Shown: in pieces, positions 18,226 to 26,828 of the stretch
How positions within the stretch are numbered: the stretch's first letter is position 1
Layout: each line of letters begins with the position of its first letter
Assembly (NCBI RefSeq): GCF_005233875.1
Contig: NZ_SZPZ01000002.1
Coordinates: forward strand, 1-64,000
Direction of reading: 5' to 3'
DNA: 64,000 nucleotides
From: Kribbella jiaozuonensis
GTDB taxonomy: Bacteria; Actinomycetota; Actinomycetes; Propionibacteriales; Kribbellaceae
The notes under the pieces: generated by a model
What the model saw: only the letters and a program-made list of their open reading frames with translations
What the model was told of the DNA's origin: nothing
Database searches by the model: none
Made by a program: the position numbers and the translations under genes

Positions 18226-19527
18226 TTGGCCAGCCGCAACGTCGGGCGTCGGCGCGCAGACCACCGGAGCAACCGGCGCCGGAAGCTGGAAATTCCCCAG
18301 GGCCACGGCCACGGTCATGGGCACGGTCACGGCGACCATGTGGTCGACACCTCAGTGGTGAACGACGATGCGATCGTCGCTCGCCGGGTCCGCATCGTGG
18401 TCGCCGCGGTGCTGATCCCGCTGCTCCTCGCCGCGGTCGTCGGCATGATCGTCATGTGGCCCAACGGCGACGTGAAGGTTGCGTCGTACCAGACCCAGAC
18501 CGCCCGCGGCGAGGTCACGGCGATCAAACCGTGCCCGGCCCCGAAAGCCGGAACCCCGGCCCAGTGCGACCAGGCGACGGTCAAGCTCACCAGCGGCCCC
18601 GACAAGGGCAAGGTGATCCCGGTCGAGGTCCCGCCGGCCAATCAGACGTCGATCCCGGTCAAGGTCGGGCAGTCGATCATGCTCGGCGTGCAGGACGCGC
18701 CGACGGTCGCCGAGCGGTACTCGTACGTCGACCACGACCGCACCAACTCGCTGTTGGTGCTGGCCGCGATCTTTGCCGTGGCGGTCGTCGCGCTATCGCG
18801 CTGGCGAGGGTTCGCGGCATTGATCGCGCTTGCGGTGACGGCGGTCATGCTGACGCAGTTCATCCTCCCGGCGATCCTCCATGGCGAGAACGCGCTCCTG
18901 GTCGCGGTCGTCGGCGGCACGGTGATCATGGCGATCGCGTTGTTCCTCACGCACGGGATCAATGCCGAGAGTTCGATCGCATTGTCCGGGACAGTGGTCG
19001 CACTCGGGCTGACGGTCTTGCTCGGCTGGTTCTTCACCAAGTTCTGCCAGCTGAGCGGCCTGGCGTCCGAGGGCGCGTCGGGTGCCAAGTCCCTGGTGCC
19101 CGACATCGACCTCACCGGCCTGCTGGTCGCAGGCATGGTGATCGGCGCACTCGGCGTACTGGATGACGTGACGGTCACCCAAGCGGCGGCCGTCTGGGAG
19201 TTGTCGGCAGCGAACCCGACCGCCAACCGCCGCGAGCTCGTCGCCGCCGGCCTGCGCATCGGCCGCACCCACGTCGCCTCGGTGGTCAACACCCTCGTCC
19301 TCGCGTACGCCGGGGCAGCGTTGCCGGTGCTGCTGGTCTTCGCCATCCAGGACCTGCCCGGCCGGGCCGTCCTGTCCACCGAGTCGGTCGCGATGGAGAT
19401 CGTCCGCGGTCTCGTCGGCAGCCTCGGCATCATCGCCGCCGTACCGCTGACCACCGCGCTCGCCGCGATGGCCGTCGCGGACCGCTCTCGCGAACTGGTT
19501 GCCGAACCCGAACACATCACCAACTGA
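18226..19527 (+). CDS. YibE/F-family membrane protein with His-rich N-terminus
   Basis: 433 aa. A basic N-terminus is followed by HGHGHGHGHGD and DHVVD (residues ~26-38), a single TM (~52-75), an extracytoplasmic domain of about 95 residues, and then a block of seven or so TM helices containing the YibE_F signature region VIGALGVLDDVTVTQAAAVWEL. TTG 18226 is chosen because AAGGAG sits 5 bases upstream (18215-18220); a further TTG at 18205 is unlikely. YibE/F proteins have no settled function. The divergent arrangement with znuA across one Zur box and the His-rich tail both suggest a zinc-related role here. Confidence 0.88.
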   Translation: MASRNVGRRRADHRSNRRRKLEIPQGHGHGHGHGHGDHVVDTSVVNDDAIVARRVRIVVAAVLIPLLLAAVVGMIVMWPNGDVKVASYQTQTARGEVTAIKPCPAPKAGTPAQCDQATVKLTSGPDKGKVIPVEVPPANQTSIPVKVGQSIMLGVQDAPTVAERYSYVDHDRTNSLLVLAAIFAVAVVALSRWRGFAALIALAVTAVMLTQFILPAILHGENALLVAVVGGTVIMAIALFLTHGINAESSIALSGTVVALGLTVLLGWFFTKFCQLSGLASEGASGAKSLVPDIDLTGLLVAGMVIGALGVLDDVTVTQAAAVWELSAANPTANRRELVAAGLRIGRTHVASVVNTLVLAYAGAALPVLLVFAIQDLPGRAVLSTESVAMEIVRGLVGSLGIIAAVPLTTALAAMAVADRSRELVAEPEHITN

Positions 19528-19631
19528 AAATCAGCCCTTCCGCCCAGGCCGTCAGGCTCCTAGAGTGCTGATAGGTCACGGAGAGTCCGCCCGCAATTAC
19601 CTTCGGTGGCCTAACGGGGTGAGGAGCGCTG

Positions 19632-20774
19632 ATGAGATTCCGTCATCGGGATGGTTCGATCGTCCATCTGGGGTACTGCGCGACCGTGCATCCGGCCGGA
19701 GAGCTGGACGAGCTGATCGCCGGTCTCGACGACTGCGCCGGCCCGGTGCGGGCGGCCCTCGACGTACCTGTGCTCGGGGTCGGGCTGTGGCTCCCGCATC
19801 AGCTGGCCGATCGGCTCGCGAACTCGCCGGCTTCGCTCAGCAAGCTCCGCCGATCGCTGCAGCGCAATCGGCTCGAGGTCGTCACGCTGAACGGCACGCC
19901 GCACTCGCACTTCACCGACAAGATCGTCGGCACCAAGCTGTACTGCCCGGACTGGACCGACCCGGAGCGCCTTCGCTACACCCTCGACCTGGTCGACGTA
20001 CTGGCCGAGCTGCTCCCCGCGGACGCGTCGTACGGCTCGATCTCGACCGTGCCGCTCGCCTGGCGCGTGCCGTGGTCGAAGGCGCGCAACCGTGCCGCGC
20101 GCGAAGCGTTCGACCGGGTAGAGCAGCACCTCGCCCGCACCGAGACGAGGACCGGCCGGACGATCCGGCTCGCCGTCGAGACCGAGCCCGGCTGCGTCCT
20201 CGAAATGGTCGGCCAGGCCGCTGCGTGGCTGGACCGCTACTCCAGTCCGTACGGCGGTACGTCGCGCATCGGGCTGGGATTGGATGCGTGCCATCTGGCC
20301 GTGCAGTTCGAGGAGCCGGCGGATGTGTTCCAGATGCTGTGGCGGGCGGGTGTCGATGTGGTCAAAGGGCAGTTGTCCGTTGCGCCGACGCTGGTGGACC
20401 CGTCTGATGCGGCGGCTCGGTACGTGCTCAGCCAGCTCGGCACGCCGAAGTACCTGCGTCAGGTGCGTGAGTGGGGCGGGCCGGGCGTGGATGACGTGGC
20501 GCAGGCGTATGAGCTGTCCGGGCACGCGGCCTGGCGGATGCATACGCACCTGCCGGCCCACAGTGCGGCGCCGGACGGGTTGAGCGTGACGACCGGCGTA
20601 CTGGACGACTGTTTGACCAGACTGGTCGGTGGAGGCCATCCACTCACGCACCACCTCGAGTCCGAGGTGTACACGTGGCCGCGTGGTCGACACTCCTTGG
20701 TCAAACGGATCACCAAGGAGCTGGCGTGGCTACGCGGCCGCCTGACCGACCTGGGGCTGGACGAGGTCCACTGA
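19632..20774 (+). CDS. EboE-like TIM-barrel protein (xylose-isomerase-like fold)
   Basis: 380 aa cytosolic protein. The start MRFRHRDGSIVHLGYCATVHPAGEL, the PHSHFTDKIVGTKLYCPDW block and AVETEPGC with GLDACHLAV resemble EboE of the ebo/edb metabolite-export clusters, which is a sugar-isomerase-type barrel. The conserved Glu and His/Asp residues of such barrels seem present (EPGC, DACH, KGQL). Usually ebo genes occur as eboABCDEF; no ebo partner lies in this window, so this is an orphan copy. The 3' end overlaps the convergent monooxygenase gene by 45 bp. Function unknown; the EboE assignment is by motif memory. Confidence 0.75.
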   Translation: MRFRHRDGSIVHLGYCATVHPAGELDELIAGLDDCAGPVRAALDVPVLGVGLWLPHQLADRLANSPASLSKLRRSLQRNRLEVVTLNGTPHSHFTDKIVGTKLYCPDWTDPERLRYTLDLVDVLAELLPADASYGSISTVPLAWRVPWSKARNRAAREAFDRVEQHLARTETRTGRTIRLAVETEPGCVLEMVGQAAAWLDRYSSPYGGTSRIGLGLDACHLAVQFEEPADVFQMLWRAGVDVVKGQLSVAPTLVDPSDAAARYVLSQLGTPKYLRQVREWGGPGVDDVAQAYELSGHAAWRMHTHLPAHSAAPDGLSVTTGVLDDCLTRLVGGGHPLTHHLESEVYTWPRGRHSLVKRITKELAWLRGRLTDLGLDEVH

Positions 20775-21950
20775 GCTGAGCGTCTTGCCCACAGCGTTCT
20801 GCGACCAGATGAGACGCTGCACTCCGGTCGGCAGCTTCGCCAGCGATGCAGCGGCGAACGGCATCAGCCGCAGTGCCAGCGGGCTGCCCGGGATGATCGT
20901 GCCCATCAACTTCGGACCGATCCGCCGACTCTGGTCAACCAGCGGCCTGATGATCCGCTCGTAGCTCTTCAGCCCGGACGCCAGATCGTCGCGTGCCTTG
21001 GCCAGCTCGCCGGCGAGGACGTACGCCGTGATGACGGCCAGACTGGTCCCGCCGCCGACCGCTGGGCCGGGGCAATAGCCGGCGTCGCCGACCAGTCCGA
21101 TGCGGCCGGTGCTCCACGTGTCCAGGGTGATCTGTGCGATCGAGTCGAAGTAGAAGTCCTCGGCCGACTCCAGGTGCTCCAGCAGCTGGGGCACCTTCCA
21201 GCCGTAGTTGCTGAACTCCCTTACCAGCAAGGCCTTCTGCTCGTCCTTGTCGCGGTAGTCGTAGTGCAGCTCGTGCGGCGTACGGAACAGGAAGCCGCTG
21301 CGGGTCTGGCCGGTCTGGTGCACGCCGTAGATGCCGACGAGCTTGTCGACCGACAGATGCGCGAGGGTGTGGTTGCCGACGTCGAAGATGTCCGGCATCG
21401 AGAAGACGGCGAGGTAACCACCGAGCCAGCGGCGCAGCGGTTCCTCCGGCCCGAACGCGAGGCGGCGTACGTTCGAGTGCAGGCCGTCGGCCCCGATGAC
21501 CAGGTCGAACCGACGTTGTGTGCCGGAGTCGAAGGTGACGTCGACACCGCTGCCGTCGTCGTCCAGGCTCGCGATCGAATCGCCGAAGATGTACTCGGCC
21601 GAGTCGCGCGAGGCGTCGTACAGGATCCTGGTCAGCTCGCCGCGGAGGATCTCCACGTGGCTGCTCGAGATCCCGGCGTACATCCGGCTGAGGTCGACCT
21701 CGACAGGGCGCCGGCCGAACCGTTCCATCGTCATCGACTCGATCCGGGTGCGGGCCGCGTCGATCGCGTCCCAGCAGCCCATCCAGCGGGTCACCTCGGC
21801 GGCCGAGCTGAACAGGTCGACGGCGTGACCGCCGAGGCCGTGCCGCAGCTCGGGCGTGCGCTCGACGATCGTCGGCTCGAAACCGTAGCGGTGCAACCAG
21901 TGCGCGAGCACCGGACCGGCCACGCTGCCACCCGAGATCAGGACCTTCAT
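20730..21950 (-). CDS. FAD-dependent monooxygenase (PHBH/TetX-like)
   Basis: 406 aa group A flavoprotein monooxygenase. The N-terminal FAD motif MKVLISGGSVAGPVLAHWL is a GxGxxG variant, the middle has LVIGADGLHSNVRRLAF (DG motif), and the C-terminal FAD/pyrophosphate motif is IGLVGDAGYCPGPAVGGG. No signal peptide. It diverges from a TetR gene across two near-identical operator repeats, an arrangement typical of substrate-induced degradative or resistance hydroxylases. The substrate is unknown. Its 3' end overlaps the EboE-like gene on the other strand by 45 bp. Confidence 0.92.
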   Translation of the reverse strand: MKVLISGGSVAGPVLAHWLHRYGFEPTIVERTPELRHGLGGHAVDLFSSAAEVTRWMGCWDAIDAARTRIESMTMERFGRRPVEVDLSRMYAGISSSHVEILRGELTRILYDASRDSAEYIFGDSIASLDDDGSGVDVTFDSGTQRRFDLVIGADGLHSNVRRLAFGPEEPLRRWLGGYLAVFSMPDIFDVGNHTLAHLSVDKLVGIYGVHQTGQTRSGFLFRTPHELHYDYRDKDEQKALLVREFSNYGWKVPQLLEHLESAEDFYFDSIAQITLDTWSTGRIGLVGDAGYCPGPAVGGGTSLAVITAYVLAGELAKARDDLASGLKSYERIIRPLVDQSRRIGPKLMGTIIPGSPLALRLMPFAAASLAKLPTGVQRLIWSQNAVGKTLSSVDLVQPQVGQAAA

Positions 21951-21967
21951 CGCGAACCCCCTTTTGT

Positions 21968-22031
21968 TTACTTAACGGAAGGTAAGCAAACCCGCCCGGC
22001 GATGTCAATGGCTTACTTACCGGAAGGTCAG
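21968..22031. promoter_or_regulatory. Two TetR operator copies between monooxygenase and tetR
   Basis: Direct repeats TTACTTAACGGAAGGTAAG (21968-21986) and TTACTTACCGGAAGGTCAG (22013-22031), 45 bp apart, match at 17 of 19 positions. Each is an imperfect palindrome around GGAA (CTTAMC-GGAA-GGTMAG). One lies near the monooxygenase start and the other next to the tetR start, so one repressor could control both genes. Confidence 0.82.
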
Positions 22032-22045
22032 TTAATCTTCGGGGT

Positions 22046-22588
22046 ATGCCGAGACAACGGACCGGGGACACCCGGGCGCGGATCCAGCAGGCCGCGCTGG
22101 ACCTGTTCGCGGAGCAGGGCCTGCAGCAGACCAGCCTGCGCGATATCGCCGACCGGCTCGGGGTGACCAAGCCGGCGTTGTACTACCACTTCGCGTCCCG
22201 CGAGGATCTGCTGAACAGCCTGGTCGAGCCGTTGATCGCCGACTTCGAGGCGTACGCCGCCGCGCAGCAGGCCGCCGCGCCGATCGCGCCGCGCGAGCTC
22301 CTCGGCTCGTACTTCGACCTCGCCTACCGGCACCGCGCGCTGATCCAGCTCGCGATCCGCGACCTCTCGGTGCTGCACGAGCTCAAACTGGCCGAACGCT
22401 TCATCGAATGGCGTGGCGCGCTCGCGGAGCTGCTGATCGGCACGAACCCGTCGCTGTCGGATGTGGTGCGCTGCATGGTCGCACTGGGCGGCCTGTCGGA
22501 CTGCGCGGTCATGCTCGACCACGATCCGGTGTCGGAGTTGCGTGAGGCCGCGGTCGAAGCGGCGTACGACAGCCTCGGCCGGCCTTGA
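22046..22588 (+). CDS. TetR-family transcriptional regulator
   Basis: 180 aa. The N-terminal HTH is TRARIQQAALDLFAEQGLQQTSLRDIADRLGVTKPALYYHFASRED (residues ~9-55, cited in pieces: helix-turn-helix at LRDIADRLGVTKPALYYHF). The C-terminal ligand domain is helical with no recognisable signature. TAATCT at 22033-22038 is a possible -10 element 7 bp before the ATG, so the mRNA may be leaderless. It very likely represses the divergent FAD monooxygenase through the two operators described for the gap. Confidence 0.93.
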   Translation: MPRQRTGDTRARIQQAALDLFAEQGLQQTSLRDIADRLGVTKPALYYHFASREDLLNSLVEPLIADFEAYAAAQQAAAPIAPRELLGSYFDLAYRHRALIQLAIRDLSVLHELKLAERFIEWRGALAELLIGTNPSLSDVVRCMVALGGLSDCAVMLDHDPVSELREAAVEAAYDSLGRP

Positions 22589-22885
22589 TCAGCCGTTTGC
22601 GATCCGCGACACGGCGAACAACAGAATGACGAGAATCGAGAACAGCCGCAGGAACTTCGGCCCGCCCGTCACCGCCGGCCACGACAGGAATGCCAGCCAC
22701 CCCAGCAACAACGCCAGCAGCACCAGCGCCGGCACTCCGATCACCACCGGAGCGAACACTCCGGCCAGTGCGAGCACCAGGGTGATCCCCGGCAACGTCA
22801 ACTTCGGCGCGGCGTGCAGCTTTGCCACATACGGATAACTGACCTTCGTGATCCGCTGCCGCAACGGACTGCTGGGGGTGCTCAT
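22589..22885 (-). CDS. Small membrane protein (DUF6703-like)
   Basis: 98 aa. A basic N-terminus with SPLRQRITKVSYPYVAKLHAAPK is followed by three closely packed hydrophobic stretches (TLPGITLVLALAGVFAPVV; ALVLLALLLGWLAFLSW; LFSILVILLFAVSRI). Actinobacterial DUF6703 proteins look like this, but I assign it from memory only. The start ATG 22885 is 21 bp from the divergent monooxygenase-like gene. The stop abuts the TetR stop. No function is known. Confidence 0.78.
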   Translation of the reverse strand: MSTPSSPLRQRITKVSYPYVAKLHAAPKLTLPGITLVLALAGVFAPVVIGVPALVLLALLLGWLAFLSWPAVTGGPKFLRLFSILVILLFAVSRIANG

Positions 22886-22906
22886 ACCTCTATTGTTCCA
22901 GGTCCT

Positions 22907-23212
22907 ATGGTTGGGCCCGTGTTCGTGGTGATCAGGTTCCGGGTGGCGGAGTCCTCGCAGGCCGAGTTCGCGGAGCGGGTGAAGGCCGCGGTCGACGTGC
23001 TTTCGCAGCAGAAGGGGTTCGTCTCGGCCCGGGTCGGCCGGAACGTCGACGACCCTGAGTTGCTGGCGCTGGACCTGGAGTTCGTGAACGTCGGGAGTTA
23101 CCGGCGGGCGTTGTCGCCGTACGACGTGAAAGTGGCCGCGGTGCCGCTGTTGTCGGAGGCGATCAACGAGCCGACGGCGTACGAGGACTGGCCCGGGGAT
23201 TTGCTGACCTAG
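22907..23212 (+). CDS. Antibiotic biosynthesis monooxygenase (ABM) domain protein
   Basis: 101 aa ferredoxin-like ABM-fold protein: VFVVIRFRVAESSQAEFAERV at the start, then SARVGRNVDDPELLALDLEF and the final YEDWPGDLLT. Such small dimeric proteins may act as cofactor-free oxygenases or scavenging enzymes, or have no catalysis. ATG 22907 is taken, but GTG 22919 would give the more common short N-terminus. It directly precedes glyS. Confidence 0.8.
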   Translation: MVGPVFVVIRFRVAESSQAEFAERVKAAVDVLSQQKGFVSARVGRNVDDPELLALDLEFVNVGSYRRALSPYDVKVAAVPLLSEAINEPTAYEDWPGDLLT

Positions 23213-23293
23213 CACGGATTCGATGGCGGCCACCAAGGACCGATAGCCTGGACCTTTCCGTAGCTTCACCTGTGCCTGTTCTGGAGTCGAAAA

Positions 23294-24679
23294 GTGCCCG
23301 TGGAAACCGTCGATGCCGTCGTCAGCCTCAGCAAGCGGAGAGGCTTCGTGTATCCCTGCGGCGAGATCTACGGCGGTACCAAGTCGGCCTGGGACTACGG
23401 ACCGCTCGGGGTCGAGCTGAAGAACAACGTCCGGACCCAGTGGTGGCGGACGATGGTGACCGGCCGCGACGACATCGTCGGCCTCGACTCCTCGGTGATC
23501 CTGCCGACCCAGGTCTGGGAGGCCTCCGGCCACCTGGCCGAGTTCGTCGACCCGCTGACCGAGTGCCAGTCCTGCCACAAGCGGTTCCGCGACGACCACC
23601 TCCGCGAGGACTTCGCCCGCCGGAAGAACAAGGGCGTCGACGACGTCAAGCTGGCCGAGATCGCCTGCCCGAACTGCGGTAACAAGGGCACGTTCACCGA
23701 GCCGCGGATGTTCAACGGCCTGCTGAAGACCTACCTCGGCCCGGTCGAGTCCGAGGAGGGCCTGCACTACCTCCGCCCGGAGACCGCGCAGGGCATCTTC
23801 ATCAACTTCGCGAACGTGATGGGCACCGCCCGGAAGAAGCCGCCGTTCGGTATCGCCCAGGTCGGCAAGAGCTTCCGCAACGAGATCACGCCGGGCAACT
23901 TCATCTTCCGGACCCGCGAGTTCGAGCAGATGGAGATGGAGTTCTTCGTCGAGCCCGGCACCGACGAGGACTGGCACGAGTACTGGCTGAAGGCCCGCTG
24001 GGACTGGTACACCGGCCTCGGTCTGAACCCGGACAACATGCGGTTCTACGAGCACCCGAAGGAGAAGCTGAGCCACTACTCGAAGCGCACCGTCGACATC
24101 GAGTATCGGTTCAACTTCGGCGGCAAGGAGTTCGACGAGCTCGAGGGCATCGCGAACCGCACCGACTTCGACCTGTCCACACACTCCAAGCACTCCGGCG
24201 CCGACCTGTCGTACTTCGACCAGGAGAAGGGCGAGCGCTGGACGCCGTACGTGATCGAGCCCGCGGCCGGCCTCACCCGCAACGTGCTCGCGTTCCTGCT
24301 CGACGCGTACACCGAGGACGAGGCCCCGAACGCGAAGGGCGGGGTGGACAAGCGCACGGTACTGCGGTTCGACCCGCGGCTCGCGCCGGTCAAGGCCGCC
24401 GTACTCCCGCTGTCCCGCAACGCGGATCTGTCGCCGAAGGCGCGTGATCTCGCCGCCGAGCTGCGGAAGAGCTGGAACGTCGACTTCGACGACGCCGGCG
24501 CGATCGGGCGGCGGTACCGGCGACAGGACGAGATCGGTACGCCGTACTGCATCACCGTCGACTTCGACACGCTCGAGGACCAGGCCGTGACGATCCGGGA
24601 GCGCGACTCGATGAAGCAGGAGCGGGTCGCGTTGACCGAGGTCACCGGGTACCTCGCGCAGCACCTGGTGGGTTGCTGA
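23294..24679 (+). CDS. glyS: Glycyl-tRNA synthetase (dimeric, class II)
   Basis: 461 aa alpha2-type GlyRS that charges tRNA-Gly. The order is: [14 protein letters not shown] and [14 protein letters not shown] at the N-terminus, a zinc-like insertion CQSCHKRF with CPNCGNKG (four Cys), [13 protein letters not shown], motif 2 [26 protein letters not shown] (quoted in part), [16 protein letters not shown] and the C-terminal anticodon-binding domain. The start is GTG 23294. The length matches the family. Confidence 0.97.
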   Translation: MPVETVDAVVSLSKRRGFVYPCGEIYGGTKSAWDYGPLGVELKNNVRTQWWRTMVTGRDDIVGLDSSVILPTQVWEASGHLAEFVDPLTECQSCHKRFRDDHLREDFARRKNKGVDDVKLAEIACPNCGNKGTFTEPRMFNGLLKTYLGPVESEEGLHYLRPETAQGIFINFANVMGTARKKPPFGIAQVGKSFRNEITPGNFIFRTREFEQMEMEFFVEPGTDEDWHEYWLKARWDWYTGLGLNPDNMRFYEHPKEKLSHYSKRTVDIEYRFNFGGKEFDELEGIANRTDFDLSTHSKHSGADLSYFDQEKGERWTPYVIEPAAGLTRNVLAFLLDAYTEDEAPNAKGGVDKRTVLRFDPRLAPVKAAVLPLSRNADLSPKARDLAAELRKSWNVDFDDAGAIGRRYRRQDEIGTPYCITVDFDTLEDQAVTIRERDSMKQERVALTEVTGYLAQHLVGC

Positions 24680-24681
24680 GG

Positions 24682-25362
24682 ATGAGGCTGTCGCGGGATC
24701 GGGTTCGCTTCGGGCTGGCCGTCTTCGGGTTGTCTGCGCTGGCGGTGTTCTTGTTGTCTGCTTGCTCGGACAGCAAGCCTTCGGCCGGGAGCTCGCCGTC
24801 CGCGTCTTCCTCCGCCAGCGCGCCGTCCAGCGCCCCGATCCCGACCGCTTCTACGCCTTCGCTGACCCCGCTGCCGACGCCGTCGAAGCCGTGGCCGACG
24901 CCGAAGGTGACAGGCGAGCCGGCCGACGACGCTCCGCTGGCGTCGCGGATCACCTTCGCGATCTCCAAGCAGGCGCAGATCGCGGCCGGCAAGGCAGCCA
25001 CCACGACGGTGAAGTGCCCCGGCATCGACAAGGTCGAGACCGCGGGCCAGCACGAGCTCACGTGCACTGTCACGTACGCCGGGAAGTCGTACAGCGGCAC
25101 GTTGACGGTCGACGCGAAGCAGTACTCGGCGTCGTACAAGTTCACGTCGGACTCGGTCGCGATCGTTCGCGCGAAGGTCGTCGACGCCGTGCAGCGGTCG
25201 GCCGCCGATGCCGCGAAGGTCACCTGCACGATGGATGATGTTGCCGTGGTCAAGCATTCCGACGCGGGGATCGCGTGCGACGTGACGACGACGGCGAACG
25301 CCGTACAGCCTTATAAAGCACAGGTTTCCGGCAACGGCCAGGTGCTGGTGGCGAAGGCCTGA
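24682..25362 (+). CDS. DUF4333-like lipoprotein
   Basis: 226 aa. The signal peptide has basic residues then a hydrophobic core ending in lipobox LSAC (Cys ~30). It is followed by a Ser/Ala/Pro-rich linker of about 50 residues and two similar domains of about 70 residues, each with a Cys pair (VKCPG...LTCTVTY and VTCTMDD...IACDVTT). These resemble the actinobacterial DUF4333 Cys-pair domain. It is likely anchored on the outer face of the membrane. The stop overlaps the dus ATG as TGATG, so the two are co-translated. Function unknown. Confidence 0.85.
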   Translation: MRLSRDRVRFGLAVFGLSALAVFLLSACSDSKPSAGSSPSASSSASAPSSAPIPTASTPSLTPLPTPSKPWPTPKVTGEPADDAPLASRITFAISKQAQIAAGKAATTTVKCPGIDKVETAGQHELTCTVTYAGKSYSGTLTVDAKQYSASYKFTSDSVAIVRAKVVDAVQRSAADAAKVTCTMDDVAVVKHSDAGIACDVTTTANAVQPYKAQVSGNGQVLVAKA

Positions 25363-26483
25363 TGTTGCAGCTGGGCGGGCTCACGATCGACACGCCGGTG
25401 GTGCTGGCGCCGATGGCCGGGATCACCAACGCGGCGTACCGGCAGCTGTGCGCGGAGCAAGGTGCGGGGCTCTACGTCTGCGAGATGATCACGTCCCGCG
25501 GGATCGTCGAGGGTGACCAGAAGTCGTTGGACATGCTGACGTTCGCCGACTCCGAGACGGTGCGGTCGGTGCAGCTCTACGGCGTCGACCCGGTCTACAT
25601 CGGGCGTGCTGTGCAGATCCTTTGTGATGCCTACGGTGTCGCGCACATCGATCTGAACTTCGGCTGCCCGGTCCCGAAGGTGACGCGTAAGGGCGGCGGT
25701 GCCGCACTGCCGTGGAAGCGGAACCTGCTCGGCGCGATCCTCCGCTCCGCGGTCCACGCGGCGACGCCGTACGGCATCCCTGTCACGATGAAGACGCGGA
25801 TCGGGATCGACCACTCGCACCAGACGTACTTGGATGCCGGGCGGATCGCCGAGGAGTCGGGCGCGGCCGCGATCGGTCTGCACGGGCGTACGGCGGCACA
25901 GGCCTACTCCGGTCAGGCGGACTGGTCGACGATCGCCGCGCTGGTGGAGCACGTATCGATTCCCGTGCTGGGGAACGGCGACATCTGGGAAGCCGGTGAC
26001 GCCCTCCGGATGGTCGCCGAGACAGGCTGCGCCGGGGTGATTGTCGGGCGCGGGTGTTTGGGGCGCCCGTGGTTGTTCCGGGATCTTGCTGTGGCGTTTG
26101 GTGGCGGCGAGGCGCTGAACCTGCCGACGCTCGGCGAAGTCGCCGTCGTGATGCGCCGCCACGCTGAGCTGCTGGCCGAGCTCATGGGCGAGCAGCGCGG
26201 GCTACGCGACTTCCGCAAGCACGTCCCCTGGTACCTGAAGGGTTTCCCCGCCGGCGGCGAACTCCGCGCCGCCCTGGGCATGGTCGACACCCTCACCCAC
26301 CTGGACGAACTCCTAGCCCAACTAGACCCCATCGTCCCCTTCCCAGTAGCCGAACTAGGCGCCCCCCGAGGCCGCCAAGGCAGCCCCCGAGACCACGTCG
26401 TCCTACCCCAAGGCTGGCTAGACGACACCGACGGCCTGTCCACGGATCTAGCCGAAGCCGAGATCGGCGTCTCCGGCGGCTAA
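25362..26483 (+). CDS. dus: tRNA-dihydrouridine synthase (Dus family)
   Basis: 373 aa FMN-dependent enzyme that reduces specific uridines in tRNA. Blocks: VVLAPMAGITNAAYRQLC at the N-terminus, VQLYGVDP, the catalytic Cys in DLNFGCPVPKVTRKGGGAAL, TMKTRIGI and the FMN phosphate loop LGNGDIW with CAGVIVGRGCLGRPWLF. The C-terminal tRNA-binding helical domain contains FRKHVPWYLKGFP. It is of the DusB type by length and motifs. The final ~50 residues (from ELGAPRGRQGSP) are a Pro/Gly-rich extension. The start overlaps the lipoprotein stop. Confidence 0.95.
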   Translation: MLQLGGLTIDTPVVLAPMAGITNAAYRQLCAEQGAGLYVCEMITSRGIVEGDQKSLDMLTFADSETVRSVQLYGVDPVYIGRAVQILCDAYGVAHIDLNFGCPVPKVTRKGGGAALPWKRNLLGAILRSAVHAATPYGIPVTMKTRIGIDHSHQTYLDAGRIAEESGAAAIGLHGRTAAQAYSGQADWSTIAALVEHVSIPVLGNGDIWEAGDALRMVAETGCAGVIVGRGCLGRPWLFRDLAVAFGGGEALNLPTLGEVAVVMRRHAELLAELMGEQRGLRDFRKHVPWYLKGFPAGGELRAALGMVDTLTHLDELLAQLDPIVPFPVAELGAPRGRQGSPRDHVVLPQGWLDDTDGLSTDLAEAEIGVSGG

Positions 26484-26510
26484 CAGCTGAAGGACACCGG
26501 CCAAAGGACA

Positions 26511-26550
26511 CCGCTTCGCGGCGACTGGTCGATTGGCCGCCTTCGGCGGC
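26511..26550. terminator. Twin short hairpins downstream of dus
   Basis: CCGCTTCGCGG (26511-26521; 4-bp stem) and GCCGCCTTCGGCGGC (26536-26550; 6-bp stem, TTC loop) lie 28-67 bp after the dus stop. Neither has a T-tract, so they could be a weak terminator or part of a dispersed intergenic repeat. Confidence 0.45.
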
Positions 26551-26651
26551 GCGGATCGTGCTCCGGCCGACCCATCTGGTGCAGATGATCGCCGGTTCGC
26601 CGGACCGCTCTCATCGGATGAGGACGAAGGCGATCGCCAGGGCGGATGTTG

Positions 26652-26828
26652 ACTTCCCGCCCACCCACTCAAATGTGGTGAGGGACGGTGTGATTGCCGG
26701 CGTGTGGTTGCCCGCCCGCCCACCCAAATGAGGTGGGGGAGCACGTCGTGTCTGGCGTGAGGGTGGCTGCCCGGCTGCCCACCACCATGTGGTTGGGAGG
26801 ATGCGGTGTCGTTCGAGTGAGCGTGGTT
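26652..26828. repeat. Three tandem 59-nt units with conserved hairpin
   Basis: Units at 26652-26710, 26711-26769 and 26770-26828. CCCACC starts at 26660, 26719 and 26778, exactly 59 bp apart, and each unit ends near GTGGYTG or GTGGTT. In each unit CCCACC can pair with a downstream GGTG(A/G)GGG or GGTTGGG across a 7-11 nt loop containing an ATG core (AAATGTGG, AAATGAGG, CCATGTGG). The units are only moderately similar outside the stem, so the duplication looks old while the stem has been kept. Confidence 0.7.

Noticed and set aside
19528..19631. Riboswitch in the gap before the EboE-like gene
   Set aside because: GC-rich pieces suggested pairing but I could not match any known riboswitch core and the region is only 104 bp.
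22589..24664. A 691-aa minus-strand ORF over glyS
   Set aside because: Only the last ~98 residues (DUF6703-like) are real. The rest is the antisense of glyS and the ABM gene.
26448..26744. A 98-aa minus-strand ORF over the repeat region and the dus end
   Set aside because: It runs through the dus coding end and the hairpin repeats, is rich in Pro, Arg and Ser, and has no recognisable domain. The stretch reads as non-coding repeats.
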